Source: Microbulbifer elongatus
GTDB lineage: Bacteria; Pseudomonadota; Gammaproteobacteria; Pseudomonadales; Cellvibrionaceae
NCBI RefSeq assembly: GCF_021165935.1
Contig: NZ_CP088953.1
Coordinates: 62,001 to 126,000, forward strand
Reading direction: 5' to 3'
DNA length: 64,000 nucleotides
Position 1 is the first letter of the stretch; each line of letters starts with the position of its first letter. The notes below the pieces were generated by a model. It did not search any database. It was not told the DNA's origin and saw nothing but the letters and a program-made list of their open reading frames with translations. Below are positions 26,685-35,481 of this stretch, one piece after another. Made by a program: the position numbers and the translations under genes.

Positions 26685-27212
26685 TTAGTGATCCATCGTC
26701 AGATGGTCTTCCAGCAGCTGGGTCTCGCGCTGAGCGGTACGGGTGATATAGGTGTTGGCAAATACACCAGACAGTGCGGTTACCATGCCCGCCATTGTCG
26801 GGATGGCCGCCATGGATACACCACTGGCCATTTGCTTGGCATCACCACCACCGGTGATCGCGAGAACCTCAAACACGTTGATCATGCCCCAAACGGTACC
26901 CAGCAGGCCGAACAACGGCGCCAGGGCTACACAGGTTTGAATCATGTCCAAGTTGCTGTCGATTTTCTCGGATACCCGGGAAATCAGCGCGTAGCGGATC
27001 TGGTGGGCACCCCAGGATTTGCGCTCGGGGCGAGCTTCCCAGGTGTCCACGGCGCCCTGAACATCACTCTTCAGGCCACCTTTGAAGTAAAAGAACCGCT
27101 CGAAAATCAGCGTCCACATAAAGAAGGTCAGGCCGGCGATCAGGAGTAGTACTGGCCCGCCCGACGCCATAAAGGCGTTGACGGCGGCCCATGCGTCATT
27201 TAATGCGTGCAT
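26685..27212 (-). CDS. exbB: ExbB-type MotA/TolQ/ExbB proton channel
   Basis: 175 residues, three transmembrane helices. Characteristic segments: GGPVLLLIAGLTFFMWTLIFERF, the CVALAPLFGLLGTVWGMINVF helix and MAAIPTMAGMVTALSGVFAN with the conserved polar residues lining the channel. Consensus AGGAGG lies 7 nt before ATG 27212. It starts 14 nt after ttpC. Works with ExbD; the second, larger channel homologue upstream (TtpC) is typical of TonB2 systems. Confidence 0.93.
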   Translation of the reverse strand: MHALNDAWAAVNAFMASGGPVLLLIAGLTFFMWTLIFERFFYFKGGLKSDVQGAVDTWEARPERKSWGAHQIRYALISRVSEKIDSNLDMIQTCVALAPLFGLLGTVWGMINVFEVLAITGGGDAKQMASGVSMAAIPTMAGMVTALSGVFANTYITRTAQRETQLLEDHLTMDH

Positions 27213-27226
27213 GTTGCCGCCTCCTC

Positions 27227-28597
27227 TTATTTACGCTCAGCGTTTTCTGCAACGATACCGGCACTCTGTTCGTCCAGGATGTGCAGGATGCGCTTGGCAC
27301 GGCCGTTCACGATGGTGTGCAGCAGTACAGTCGGGATAGCCACACACAGACCCAGAACGGTGGTTACCAGTGCAGAGGAGATACCGCCAGCCATTGCTTT
27401 AGGATCGCCCGCGCCGAAGATGGTGATCGCCTGGAAGGTGATGATCATACCGGTAACGGTACCCAGCAGACCCAGCAGCGGGGCTACCATGGCGATGATC
27501 TTCAGCAGGTTCAGGCCGGATTCGATGGCCGGACGCTCTTTCAGCACCGCTTCTTCCATCTTCAGTTCCAGAGTCTCGCCGTCTACGCCTTTGTTCTCTT
27601 CAGCTACAGCCAGAACACGACCCAGCGGGTTGTTGGTGTTCGGAGTAGAAGAGCGCAGCTGAGAGTTCACTTTGGCGTTCACGCCAGACAGAACCAGCAG
27701 GCGCCAGATGGCCAGCAGAACCGCGATCACACCAACGCCAGTGATGATGTAACCCACGATGCCACCCTGGTGCCAGCGCTCAACAATGCTCGGGCTCGCG
27801 ATCATGGCTTTCAGGTAAGAACCGCCGCTCGGGCCAGTGGGGTCAACACCAAACGGAGTAAAACCACTGGTCGCCGCTTGCAGGTCCGCAGCCATGCTCA
27901 GGTATTTGCCATCGGGCTGACGAATCAGTTCGGCCAGCTTCTGGTTGTCGTTCATTTCCAGGTACTTGCCGTCGGAAACGATGTTGAAGTTACCAACACG
28001 AACAACTTCCTGCTCAGCCTGCTCACCGTCGGGCAGGATTACAGTGGTGTTGAATTTGACAACCTTGCCGGATTCCACGGTCTCACGCTGCAGTTCGTAC
28101 CACAGGCGCTCGATTTCCTGGATGGTCGGCAGCTTGGTCGCAGAGTTCATTTTGTCGATCAGCTGATCGAGGAACTCGGCGCGGCCCGGGTATTGAGCCG
28201 AAACCAGAGAGGTTTGCAGGTTGGCGCGCAGGTCGCCAGCGGTAGAAGTCAGGTGACCAAACAGTTCTTTCAGAGAGCCGAGGCGCTCGTCCAGCTGCTG
28301 ACGCTTCTGCTGAACCAGCAGTTCCTGTTCTTCGTACTTCTTCTCCAGCGCCGCGGAGCGGGCTTCTTCAGAGGCACGGGTGTTTTCCGCCTGGCTCAGC
28401 AGAGAAGCCTGATTGGCTTTCTGGCGACGGAAGTCGGCTTCGCGCTTTTTGTGCTCAGCGGACTCAGAGATTTTGGAGCTCTGAACCATCTTCAGCAGCT
28501 GGTCCAGGGAAGATGCTTTGTCCTGGGCAACAGCGGAAACGCTGAACAGGCCAGCAGCCGCTACGGCCAGTACGCTTTTGGCGATAGAGGATTTCAT
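27227..28597 (-). CDS. ttpC: TtpC-type MotA/TolQ/ExbB proton channel with periplasmic domain
   Basis: 456 residues. Signal peptide (SVLAVAAAGLFSVSAVAQD), a long coiled-coil and globular periplasmic domain (about 30-260, e.g. EARSAALEKKYEEQELLVQQ), then an ExbB-like three-helix region (GGIVGYIITGVGVIAVLLAIW; MVAPLLGLLGTVTGMIITFQ; ISSALVTTVLGLCVAIP). This fused layout is that of TtpC, required for TonB2-dependent uptake in Vibrio. The start overlaps the stop of the DUF3450 gene (ATGA at 28597-28594), showing translational coupling. Confidence 0.9.
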   Translation of the reverse strand: MKSSIAKSVLAVAAAGLFSVSAVAQDKASSLDQLLKMVQSSKISESAEHKKREADFRRQKANQASLLSQAENTRASEEARSAALEKKYEEQELLVQQKRQQLDERLGSLKELFGHLTSTAGDLRANLQTSLVSAQYPGRAEFLDQLIDKMNSATKLPTIQEIERLWYELQRETVESGKVVKFNTTVILPDGEQAEQEVVRVGNFNIVSDGKYLEMNDNQKLAELIRQPDGKYLSMAADLQAATSGFTPFGVDPTGPSGGSYLKAMIASPSIVERWHQGGIVGYIITGVGVIAVLLAIWRLLVLSGVNAKVNSQLRSSTPNTNNPLGRVLAVAEENKGVDGETLELKMEEAVLKERPAIESGLNLLKIIAMVAPLLGLLGTVTGMIITFQAITIFGAGDPKAMAGGISSALVTTVLGLCVAIPTVLLHTIVNGRAKRILHILDEQSAGIVAENAERK

Positions 28598-29376
28598 TGC
28601 GCAGCCTCCGGAGCCGGGATCGGCATAGTCATGATGTCGGTAGTGGCCTGTTTCTTGGCGATTTTCAGGCCCTGCATGATGGCGCGGCGGAATTCGCCGG
28701 AGTCGATCTCAACCCAGGCTTTCTGCTCTTTGTCATAGGCCAGGGAGATTTTGGAGTCGGTGGTCTGAGCAACCAGCGCGATACGCCCGATCTGCAGAAC
28801 GCTCACTTCGCGATCCTGACCGTTTACGTTCAGGGTGTCGCCGTAAGTATCAATCTTGCGCGCGTATTCAGCTTCGAAGTTGTACAGTTCCAGCACCTGA
28901 CGGAATTTTTCCGCTACAGTGATATCGGAACGGTCCATATTGTTCTTCACGCCTTCCAGGTTGGCCTTACGCTCGGCCAGTTTGAAGGGGGCGTCCAGTT
29001 CGATGAACTGTTCCAGGCCATCCAGCATACGCAGGATCAGCGGCTGGATCTGACGCTCGATAACGGTCACCTGATCGATGGACTCGTCGAGATCCTTGAT
29101 CACGGCCAGCTGGTTGGCCAGCTGCTTTTCGAGCTGACGGTTATATACGCGCAGACCGTCAATCTCTTTGTTCACTACCTTGAACTGCTGCAGCAGATCA
29201 GAGGTTTCCTGAGCGATCTTGTCGATGCGCTTTTGAGATGCAGTGGCAGCAGCAGTTTTCTGCTCGCCAACCTTGAGTACGGTGTCGAGTGTGTCCGCAG
29301 TGGCTACGCTACCGTACAGTGCGCCGGCAGACAGCGCAGTGGTCAGCGCCACAGCCATGAATCGCTTGGTTTTCAT
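28594..29376 (-). CDS. DUF3450 family periplasmic protein, first gene of the TonB2 operon
   Basis: 260 residues. Signal peptide MKTKRFMAVALTTALSAGAL, followed by a long helical/coiled-coil domain (IDKIAQETSDLLQQFKVVNK; VIERQIQPLILRMLDGLEQF). ATG 29376 has a G-rich ribosome site (GGGGGG, 4-5 nt spacing); the frame continues upstream to 29604 without support. DUF3450 proteins regularly precede ttpC and are thought to interact with its periplasmic part. Function unproven. Confidence 0.88.
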   Translation of the reverse strand: MKTKRFMAVALTTALSAGALYGSVATADTLDTVLKVGEQKTAAATASQKRIDKIAQETSDLLQQFKVVNKEIDGLRVYNRQLEKQLANQLAVIKDLDESIDQVTVIERQIQPLILRMLDGLEQFIELDAPFKLAERKANLEGVKNNMDRSDITVAEKFRQVLELYNFEAEYARKIDTYGDTLNVNGQDREVSVLQIGRIALVAQTTDSKISLAYDKEQKAWVEIDSGEFRRAIMQGLKIAKKQATTDIMTMPIPAPEAAQ

Positions 29377-29602
29377 TAGACCCCCCAGTGGGTTCAATAT
29401 TTCACAACATGGTCGCGATGGATTAGCTGCCACAACGCGGTAGTTTTTGGTTTGAAGACAGCTAAGAGCCGCACATTGTAAACAGCCGATTTGATTATTC
29501 AAATGCGGATTGACTGAGTCGTTCCGCCTGTGTAGCACGGTAACACCGAGGTAACACCTTCGGGGTTCATGCACACATTTGCGGCGATCTACACTGTGCA
29601 AC

Positions 29603-29643
29603 ATTTGACCAACCCTACCCGAAAGGGCATTTTTTGGTCAAAT
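29603..29643. repeat. nested inverted repeat in the folA/TonB2-operon gap
   Basis: ATTTGACCAA (29603-29612) and TTGGTCAAAT (29634-29643) are a perfect 10-bp inverted repeat enclosing CCCGAAAGGG, a GAAA-loop hairpin followed by CATTTTTT. It lies just downstream of folA and about 230 bp before the DUF3450 start. It may be a terminator or a protein-binding palindrome; the rest of 29377-29602 should hold the operon promoter. Confidence 0.55.
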
Positions 29644-29648
29644 TGTTT

Positions 29649-30167
29649 TTAAATAAACCTGTCGTACTGGACTAAGCAGTAGTTGTATTCATCCCGCTCC
29701 GATGCCGGGTAACAGTCCCGGGCGGCCTCCTGCCAGGTATCGTCGATTTTCGGGAAAAAGGCGTCCCCTTCCACTTCAGCATCCACTTCCGTGATATACA
29801 GGCGGGTGGCCACCGGCAGCGCCTGACGATAAATCTCAGCCCCACCGATCACCATCAACTCTTCCATTCTTTCCGCCTGGGCTCGGCGGTCCGCCAACGC
29901 CAGCGCCGCCTCGAGAGAAGATACCACCTCGACACCCTCCGCCTGCCAGTCCGGGTTACGGGTGATGACGATATTCACCCGTCCGGGCAGTGGGCGGCCG
30001 ATGGATTCGAAGGTCTTGCGCCCCATGATCACCGGCTTGCCGAGAGTGGTGCGCTTGAAAAACTGGAGATCGCCGGAAATCTTCCACGGCAAGGTATTGT
30101 CCCGGCCAATCGCGCGGTTGCGCGCCATCGCCACAATCATGGCCACAGGCGTACTGGTAGCCCCCAT
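29649..30167 (-). CDS. folA: dihydrofolate reductase
   Basis: Reduces dihydrofolate to tetrahydrofolate with NADPH, target of trimethoprim. About 172 residues. Typical motifs: IVAMARNRAIGRDNTLPWK, FKRTTLGKPVIMGRKTFESIG, LPGRVNIVITRN, MVIGGAEIYRQALP. The ATG at 30167 shares its A with the thyA stop (TGATG), so it is translated by coupling with thyA; a GTG at 30170 is an alternative. Pairing thyA-folA is metabolically apt because thymidylate synthase makes the dihydrofolate that FolA recycles. Confidence 0.96.
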   Translation of the reverse strand: MGATSTPVAMIVAMARNRAIGRDNTLPWKISGDLQFFKRTTLGKPVIMGRKTFESIGRPLPGRVNIVITRNPDWQAEGVEVVSSLEAALALADRRAQAERMEELMVIGGAEIYRQALPVATRLYITEVDAEVEGDAFFPKIDDTWQEAARDCYPASERDEYNYCLVQYDRFI

Positions 30168-31000
30168 CACACAGCCACCGGCGCGGGAATATGCGGGTGC
30201 GCTTCGTATCCGCGCAGCTCGAAGTCCTCAAAACGGAACTCAAACAGGTCTTTGACATCCGGATTGAGCAGCATCTGCGGCAGCGGTAGCGGCTCCCGGG
30301 ACAACTGTTCCTCGACCTGTTCGGTGTGATTGGAATAGAGGTGCGCATCGCCAAAGGTATGCACAAAGTCACCGGGCTGGAGCCCGCAGACCTGTGCCAG
30401 CATCAGGGTAAGCAGACTGTAGGAGGCGATATTGAACGGCACGCCGAGAAAAATGTCCGCGCTGCGCTGGTACAGCTGGCAGGACAACTTGCCGTCCGCC
30501 ACATAGAACTGGAACAGGGCGTGGCAGGGTGCCAGGGCCATTTTTCCCGCCCGCGCATTGTCGCTGGGCGACACGCCCTCATCCGGCAGGTCCGACGGGT
30601 TCCAGGCACTGACAATCAGACGGCGGGAGTCCGGGCGGGTCTTGAGCTGATGCACCAGCTCCTTGATCTGGTCGATATGACGGCCATCGGCGGTGGGCCA
30701 GGAGCGCCACTGATAGCCATACACCGGCCCCAGATCCCCCTCTTCCGTCGCCCACTCGTCCCAGATGCGCACACCATTCTCTTTCAGATAGGCGATATTG
30801 GTGTCACCTTTCAGAAACCACAGCAGCTCGTGAATGATGGAGCGCAGGTGGCATTTCTTGGTGGTAATCAGCGGGAACCCTTCGGAAAGGTCAAAGCGCA
30901 TCTGGTAACCAAACACACTGCGGGTACCGGTGCCGGTACGGTCGCTCTTGAGGGTGCCGTTATCGCGCACATGGCGCATCAGGTCGAGGTATTGCTTCAT
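30167..31000 (-). CDS. thyA: thymidylate synthase
   Basis: Methylates dUMP to dTMP using methylenetetrahydrofolate. 277 residues. Catalytic Cys is in [14 protein letters not shown]; other fixed motifs are [48 protein letters not shown] and GDAHLYSNH. Middle gene of lgt-thyA-folA on the minus strand, 37 nt after lgt and overlapping folA. The lgt-thyA order is common in gammaproteobacteria. Confidence 0.97.
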   Translation of the reverse strand: MKQYLDLMRHVRDNGTLKSDRTGTGTRSVFGYQMRFDLSEGFPLITTKKCHLRSIIHELLWFLKGDTNIAYLKENGVRIWDEWATEEGDLGPVYGYQWRSWPTADGRHIDQIKELVHQLKTRPDSRRLIVSAWNPSDLPDEGVSPSDNARAGKMALAPCHALFQFYVADGKLSCQLYQRSADIFLGVPFNIASYSLLTLMLAQVCGLQPGDFVHTFGDAHLYSNHTEQVEEQLSREPLPLPQMLLNPDVKDLFEFRFEDFELRGYEAHPHIPAPVAV

Positions 31001-31037
31001 CTATATAGGTCTTGAAATCGGGTACCTGGCGAAGCCA

Positions 31038-31922
31038 CTACTTGGCCGCGCTCTTTTTCATGTTACCGGCGCTTTTGGCGCTTTCGGATTTGGTCTTGGA
31101 CCGGGGTTCCGGCTTTTCGCCCTGGCCACGCCCTTCTGGCAGTGGTTGGGTGCGGTAACTCCAGATCAGCAGCAGAATACCACCCACAATCATCGGCAGG
31201 CTGAGTAATTGACCGCGGGTCAGCCAGCCAAACATCACGTCGATGCCCACATCCGGCTGGCGCACGAACTCCACCAGGAAGCGGAAGATACCGTATAGAA
31301 GAACGAACAGACCACCGACGGCCAGACGCGGGCGGGGCTTGCTTGAATAGATCCACAGTACCGTGAACAAGACCAGCCCCTCCAGGAAGGCCTGATAGAG
31401 CTGGGAGGGATGACGCACCAGCAGCTCCGGGTCACGGGGGAATACCATCCCCCAGGGTCCGTCGGTTTCCCGCCCCCACAGCTCCTGGCCGATAAAGTTA
31501 CCGATACGGCCGAGGCCGAGGCCAATGGGTACCAGCGGTGCCACGAAATCGATCAGAGCGGGGAAAGTAGTGCCGATTTTGCGCGCATAAATGGTCGCCG
31601 CCAGCATCACGCCGATCAGCCCGCCGTGAAAGCTCATCCCCCCTTCCCAGACCTTGAACAGGCTGAGGGGGTGGGCCAACAGCTCGCTGAAATTGTAAAA
31701 GAACATATAACCGAGGCGGCCGCCCACCACCACGCCAATGGCGCAGAACAGGATCAGATCCTCGACTTCCGACTTGATCACCGGCGACCAGGGTTTCTGC
31801 GCCCGCCGCATGGCCAGCCACCAGGCGGCGGCAAATCCGGCCAGGTACATCAGGCCATACCAGTGAATTTTGAGCGGCCCAATGGCCACTGCAACGGGAT
31901 CGATCTCGGGGTACGTCAGCAT
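31038..31922 (-). CDS. lgt: prolipoprotein diacylglyceryl transferase
   Basis: Transfers diacylglycerol to the lipobox cysteine of prolipoproteins in the inner membrane. About 294 residues, seven helices. The Lgt signature [23 protein letters not shown] is present, as are [11 protein letters not shown] and [13 protein letters not shown]. The start at 31922 (MLTYPEIDP) matches the family; the frame to 31991 is overextended. C-terminus is unusually long and basic ([19 protein letters not shown]). Divergent from the NRDE gene with a 67-bp gap. Substrates in this window include the imelysin and transglycosylase-like lipoproteins. Confidence 0.95.
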   Translation of the reverse strand: MLTYPEIDPVAVAIGPLKIHWYGLMYLAGFAAAWWLAMRRAQKPWSPVIKSEVEDLILFCAIGVVVGGRLGYMFFYNFSELLAHPLSLFKVWEGGMSFHGGLIGVMLAATIYARKIGTTFPALIDFVAPLVPIGLGLGRIGNFIGQELWGRETDGPWGMVFPRDPELLVRHPSQLYQAFLEGLVLFTVLWIYSSKPRPRLAVGGLFVLLYGIFRFLVEFVRQPDVGIDVMFGWLTRGQLLSLPMIVGGILLLIWSYRTQPLPEGRGQGEKPEPRSKTKSESAKSAGNMKKSAAK

Positions 31923-31989
31923 GCTGAAACCACGGTTATGAAAATTGGGCGTTATTATGGCACTGACAAAATGAACATTGCGAGCTGAC

Positions 31990-32820
31990 ATGTGCCTGCT
32001 GCTGATTGCCTACCGCCAACACCCCCGCTTTCCCCTGTTGATTCTGGCCAACCGGGACGAATTCTACGGGCGCGAGACGGCCGCAGCGCACCCCTGGCCC
32101 GATCACAGACTGACCGCTGGGCGGGACCTGGAGGCCGGAGGCACCTGGCTGGGCGTCGCTGTGGGCGGGCGGGTGGCCGCAGTGACCAACATGCGGGAGC
32201 CGCAGGTATCCGAGCCGGAGAATGTACTGTCACGGGGTGAGATCCCGGTGCAGTTCCTCGACAGCGATCGCACCCCCACAATCTTTGCCCGGGATATACC
32301 CGGAGAGCGCTACCGCGGCTTCAACGCCGTTCTGTTCGATGCCCGGCTCCTCGCCGACGGGGCCGCGGCCCCGCTGGTGTGCGCAGGTAACCGCCACCGC
32401 CCCTTTGCTATGACACCCGGTGTACACGGGATCTCCAACGGTGCACCCGACGCCCCCTGGCCCAAGGTCACTCACGGCTGTGCAGCGCTCACCGCACTGG
32501 TGACAACACTGCCTACCTCTCTGGATCACACCAGCTTTGTCGCGCCCGCACTGCAGCTGCTCAATGATCACCGGCGCGCACCCGCAGACCAGTTGCCAGA
32601 TACCGGAGTTGGCGAGCCTCTGGAGTCGGCGCTCTCCCCCATATTTGTGCGTATCGGTGCCGACGACCCAGCGGGCGGCTCTTTGGGCCGCGGTTACGGG
32701 ACCCGCGCCAGCTCACTGGTCGCTGTCAGTACGGATGGCGACGTCCAATTCTGGGAGCAGACCTATACTGACGGGCGAGTCAGCGGCCCACCCCGCTACT
32801 TTCAGACCCCACCAAACTGA
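31990..32820 (+). CDS. NRDE family protein (TANGO2-like)
   Basis: 277 residues. Begins MCLLLIAY and contains the family-naming [19 protein letters not shown] at about 20-40, then [28 protein letters not shown], and C-terminal [21 protein letters not shown]. The cysteine directly after the initiator Met is typical and recalls N-terminal nucleophile hydrolases. ATG 31990 fits the family better than 31978. The bacterial role is unknown; the eukaryotic relative TANGO2 is linked to haem or lipid handling. Confidence 0.88.
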   Translation: MCLLLIAYRQHPRFPLLILANRDEFYGRETAAAHPWPDHRLTAGRDLEAGGTWLGVAVGGRVAAVTNMREPQVSEPENVLSRGEIPVQFLDSDRTPTIFARDIPGERYRGFNAVLFDARLLADGAAAPLVCAGNRHRPFAMTPGVHGISNGAPDAPWPKVTHGCAALTALVTTLPTSLDHTSFVAPALQLLNDHRRAPADQLPDTGVGEPLESALSPIFVRIGADDPAGGSLGRGYGTRASSLVAVSTDGDVQFWEQTYTDGRVSGPPRYFQTPPN

Positions 32821-33166
32821 CCCGCTTCACATACCTCCCCCCGTGGGGCGCCCGACTGGTACCCACCCCACCGCCCATTGTCCGGCCACCTAGAGTTAAA
32901 TGATTCCAACGCCAAGCAAATTTCGCATTTGTTGCCATACTTAAATTCACAGGCAGGCGGATGTTGAGATACGCGCAAGGCGACGTACTCAACGGCCGCT
33001 TTAATAAAAGGAAGGTCGCGCGGGATGCTCGGCTAAGGTGCGCCGTCGCTGGAATTCGTTCCGGCGATCAGTTGTGGATAGGTGCGCCGAAGGTTGGGAA
33101 GGTATGAACGATCGGGCCCCGGCTTCCGCACTGTAAACCGGCGCCCTGCAGTATCGCTGAGGTACC
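32821..33166 (+). other. 346-bp gap before the L,D-transpeptidase cluster
   Basis: No coding frame with a plausible start or homology. The first half includes an AT-richer patch (about 32895-32955) that may hold the promoter of the first transpeptidase gene; I see no clear -35/-10 pair, palindrome or terminator. Confidence 0.4.
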
Positions 33167-35164
33167 ATGTCATATTTCATTCCAGAGCGTCGCAAACGCA
33201 AATCACCGCTGCCGCTGATTTTTCTCGGCAGCCTGTGCGTGTTCGCCCTCTATTACGCTTTCACTGCCAATCAGAAAACGGTCCCGGTGCTACCGGAGAA
33301 CGCCGTGCGCCCACACTTGGTGAACTGGCTGGAGGACAACCCTGACGCCTGGCCCGCTCAGGACCCCATCTTCAACCCGGTGGCGGTGCGCCGTATCTAT
33401 CGCCGTACCGATTACCGGCTGCTGTGGTTCGATAACTACAGCCTGAGTGACACCGCGAATGACCTGCTCAAGCAGCTCACCGCGTCGAGCTCCGGTAACC
33501 CGAGCAGTATGGTGGACTACCGTTATCACCTCGGCTACTTCGACCGCACCCTGCGCGATACCCCGCAGCGCCTGCAGATGGCCGCGGTGCTCGACGTGCT
33601 GCTGACCGATGCATTCATCTCCTATGCCCAGGACACGCAACTGGACAAGCTGCGCCCCCAGGCACCCAAGCAACAGCCGCGCCTGCGTATGCGCAAGAAG
33701 GACATCACCCCGGTCAACCTGACCGAAGGTGGCTTCCAGATGGCCAGTACGCGAGTGTCCGATAGCGGCGACGACGATAGCGGAGTGTTTGCCGGCCTGC
33801 AGATGGCAGCCAACGACTACAGCACCAGCAGTGGTCGCCAATACTTCCGCGGTTACAATCGCGGTGACCGCCGCAGCAGCCAGTCCGTGGACCGGTCGCG
33901 CTATTATACCCAGCGCTCATCTCAGGGGCGCGTGTACAGCAGCGGCTCCCGCTACGGTACCAGCCACAGCGCCCGTTACTCGACCCGGAGTTATCCACAG
34001 TCTTACCCGCGCGTCATGCCGCGTTTCCGCAACCTGTCCGAGGGCGGCTCTGGCCTCACGCCGTCGCACGGGGAAGGGATGTACGTCGAGCAGAATACGC
34101 CCTTTGGCAACGATGCCCAGGCACTGCGCGAGCAACTGGTGCGCTACCGCAACATGGCCGCTTCCGGCCAGTGGCGCCCCCTGCCGGCGGGCCCGGCCAT
34201 GACACTCGGCGCCAAGCACCCCAACGTGGCTCACCTGCGCAACCTGCTGTCGGTCTACGGTGACTATTACAGCTATGGCGGTGAGAGCAACAGCAACCGC
34301 TTTGACCAACGCCTGCACGATGCGGTGGTACGCTTCCAGCGTCGCCACGGGTTAAAACCTGACGGCATCGTCGGCAAGCAGACCCGCCAGCGGATGAACC
34401 TCTCGCCATCGGCCCGCGCCGCGATCATCGAGACCAACATCCGCCGCCGGGAAAAGCTGCCGGCCAATCTGGGCGACCGCTTTATCCAAGTGAATATCCC
34501 CGGCTACACCCTTAACTATGTGGAACGCGACCGCATCAAGCTCTCCATGAATGTGGTGGTGGGTAAGAAGATCCACCAGACACCGGAGATCAATACCCGC
34601 GTCGCCCGCGTGGTGTTCAATCCCACCTGGACCGTGCCGCGCAGCATTCTGGTAAACGAGATTCTGCCCAAGGCCCGGGCCAACCCCCACGGCATGGAAA
34701 ACCTGGGTTACCGGGTGGTCAACGGCAGTGGCGAGTACCTGCCCCTGAACAGCCAGAACCTGAAACGCGCGGCGGCCGGTGGCTTCCTGATGCGCCAGAA
34801 AGGCGGAGAGAAGAACATCCTCGGGCGGGTGAAGTTCGAGATCCCCAACTCGGATGAGATCTATCTGCACGACACCCGCGCCAAGAGCCTGTTCAGCCTC
34901 ACCGACCGCGATTACAGCCACGGCTGTGTTCGCCTGGAAAAGCCCCGCCAGCTGGCCGAAGTACTGCTGCGGGACGAGCCCGGTGACTGGAGCCGCTTCC
35001 GCATTGAACAGCTCACCACCGGTGACGAGACCACCGAGGTGCGCATGAGCAAAAATGTGAAGGTGTATCTGACTTACTGGACAGCCTGGGTCGACGGCGA
35101 AGGTCGCATGAACTTCCGCCCGGACATCTATGGCAAAGACGGCCTCGCCGCCAACCAGTTCTAG
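33167..35164 (+). CDS. L,D-transpeptidase with peptidoglycan-binding domain (YcbB type), first of three
   Basis: 665 residues. N-terminal anchor helix (about 14-32), an N-terminal scaffold domain (WLEDNPDAWPAQDPIFNPVA to about 170), a 100-residue Ser/Arg/Tyr/Gly-rich insert (about 195-300), a PG_binding_1 repeat (FDQRLHDAVVRFQRRHGLKP), and a YkuD catalytic domain starting FIQVNIPGYTLNYVERD with the active-site SHGCVRLEKP near residue 585. Makes 3-3 cross-links or attaches proteins to peptidoglycan in the periplasm. GAGG precedes ATG 33167. Two paralogues follow in tandem. The insert is unlike the rest of the family and looks like a flexible wall-spanning linker. Confidence 0.93.
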   Translation: MSYFIPERRKRKSPLPLIFLGSLCVFALYYAFTANQKTVPVLPENAVRPHLVNWLEDNPDAWPAQDPIFNPVAVRRIYRRTDYRLLWFDNYSLSDTANDLLKQLTASSSGNPSSMVDYRYHLGYFDRTLRDTPQRLQMAAVLDVLLTDAFISYAQDTQLDKLRPQAPKQQPRLRMRKKDITPVNLTEGGFQMASTRVSDSGDDDSGVFAGLQMAANDYSTSSGRQYFRGYNRGDRRSSQSVDRSRYYTQRSSQGRVYSSGSRYGTSHSARYSTRSYPQSYPRVMPRFRNLSEGGSGLTPSHGEGMYVEQNTPFGNDAQALREQLVRYRNMAASGQWRPLPAGPAMTLGAKHPNVAHLRNLLSVYGDYYSYGGESNSNRFDQRLHDAVVRFQRRHGLKPDGIVGKQTRQRMNLSPSARAAIIETNIRRREKLPANLGDRFIQVNIPGYTLNYVERDRIKLSMNVVVGKKIHQTPEINTRVARVVFNPTWTVPRSILVNEILPKARANPHGMENLGYRVVNGSGEYLPLNSQNLKRAAAGGFLMRQKGGEKNILGRVKFEIPNSDEIYLHDTRAKSLFSLTDRDYSHGCVRLEKPRQLAEVLLRDEPGDWSRFRIEQLTTGDETTEVRMSKNVKVYLTYWTAWVDGEGRMNFRPDIYGKDGLAANQF

Positions 35165-35248
35165 GAACCCCTGATCAGATCCTCGATACCGCAGGCGGTG
35201 CCAGCAGGCGCCACCTGACACCAGACTTCTCTCACTGCCCACTGCCTG

Positions 35249-35271
35249 GCCGGGTGGAGGAACCACCCGGC
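35249..35271 (+). terminator. hairpin between first and second L,D-transpeptidase genes
   Basis: GCCGGGTGG and CCACCCGGC form a perfect 9-bp stem with a 5-nt loop, followed by ACTCTTTCCC. It lies in the 317-bp gap 35165-35481, suggesting that the second gene has its own promoter in the remaining roughly 200 bp. Confidence 0.55.
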
Positions 35272-35481
35272 ACTCTTTCCCACCCCGATATTCGCCCTCC
35301 AGCCCCCGCCCAGCGGGCATATTCCGAATCAGCCCGAGAACCCACAAGCGCATACCCCAATGGTATTTGGCGCCAATCCGGTCACAAATTACCAATTAAG
35401 ACACTGTGCACGCCGGCGCGTGCCGACGATTGAGTGGTGTACGGAGCGTGTCTATTGCTCCGCTAGCGACAGGGGTCAGCG

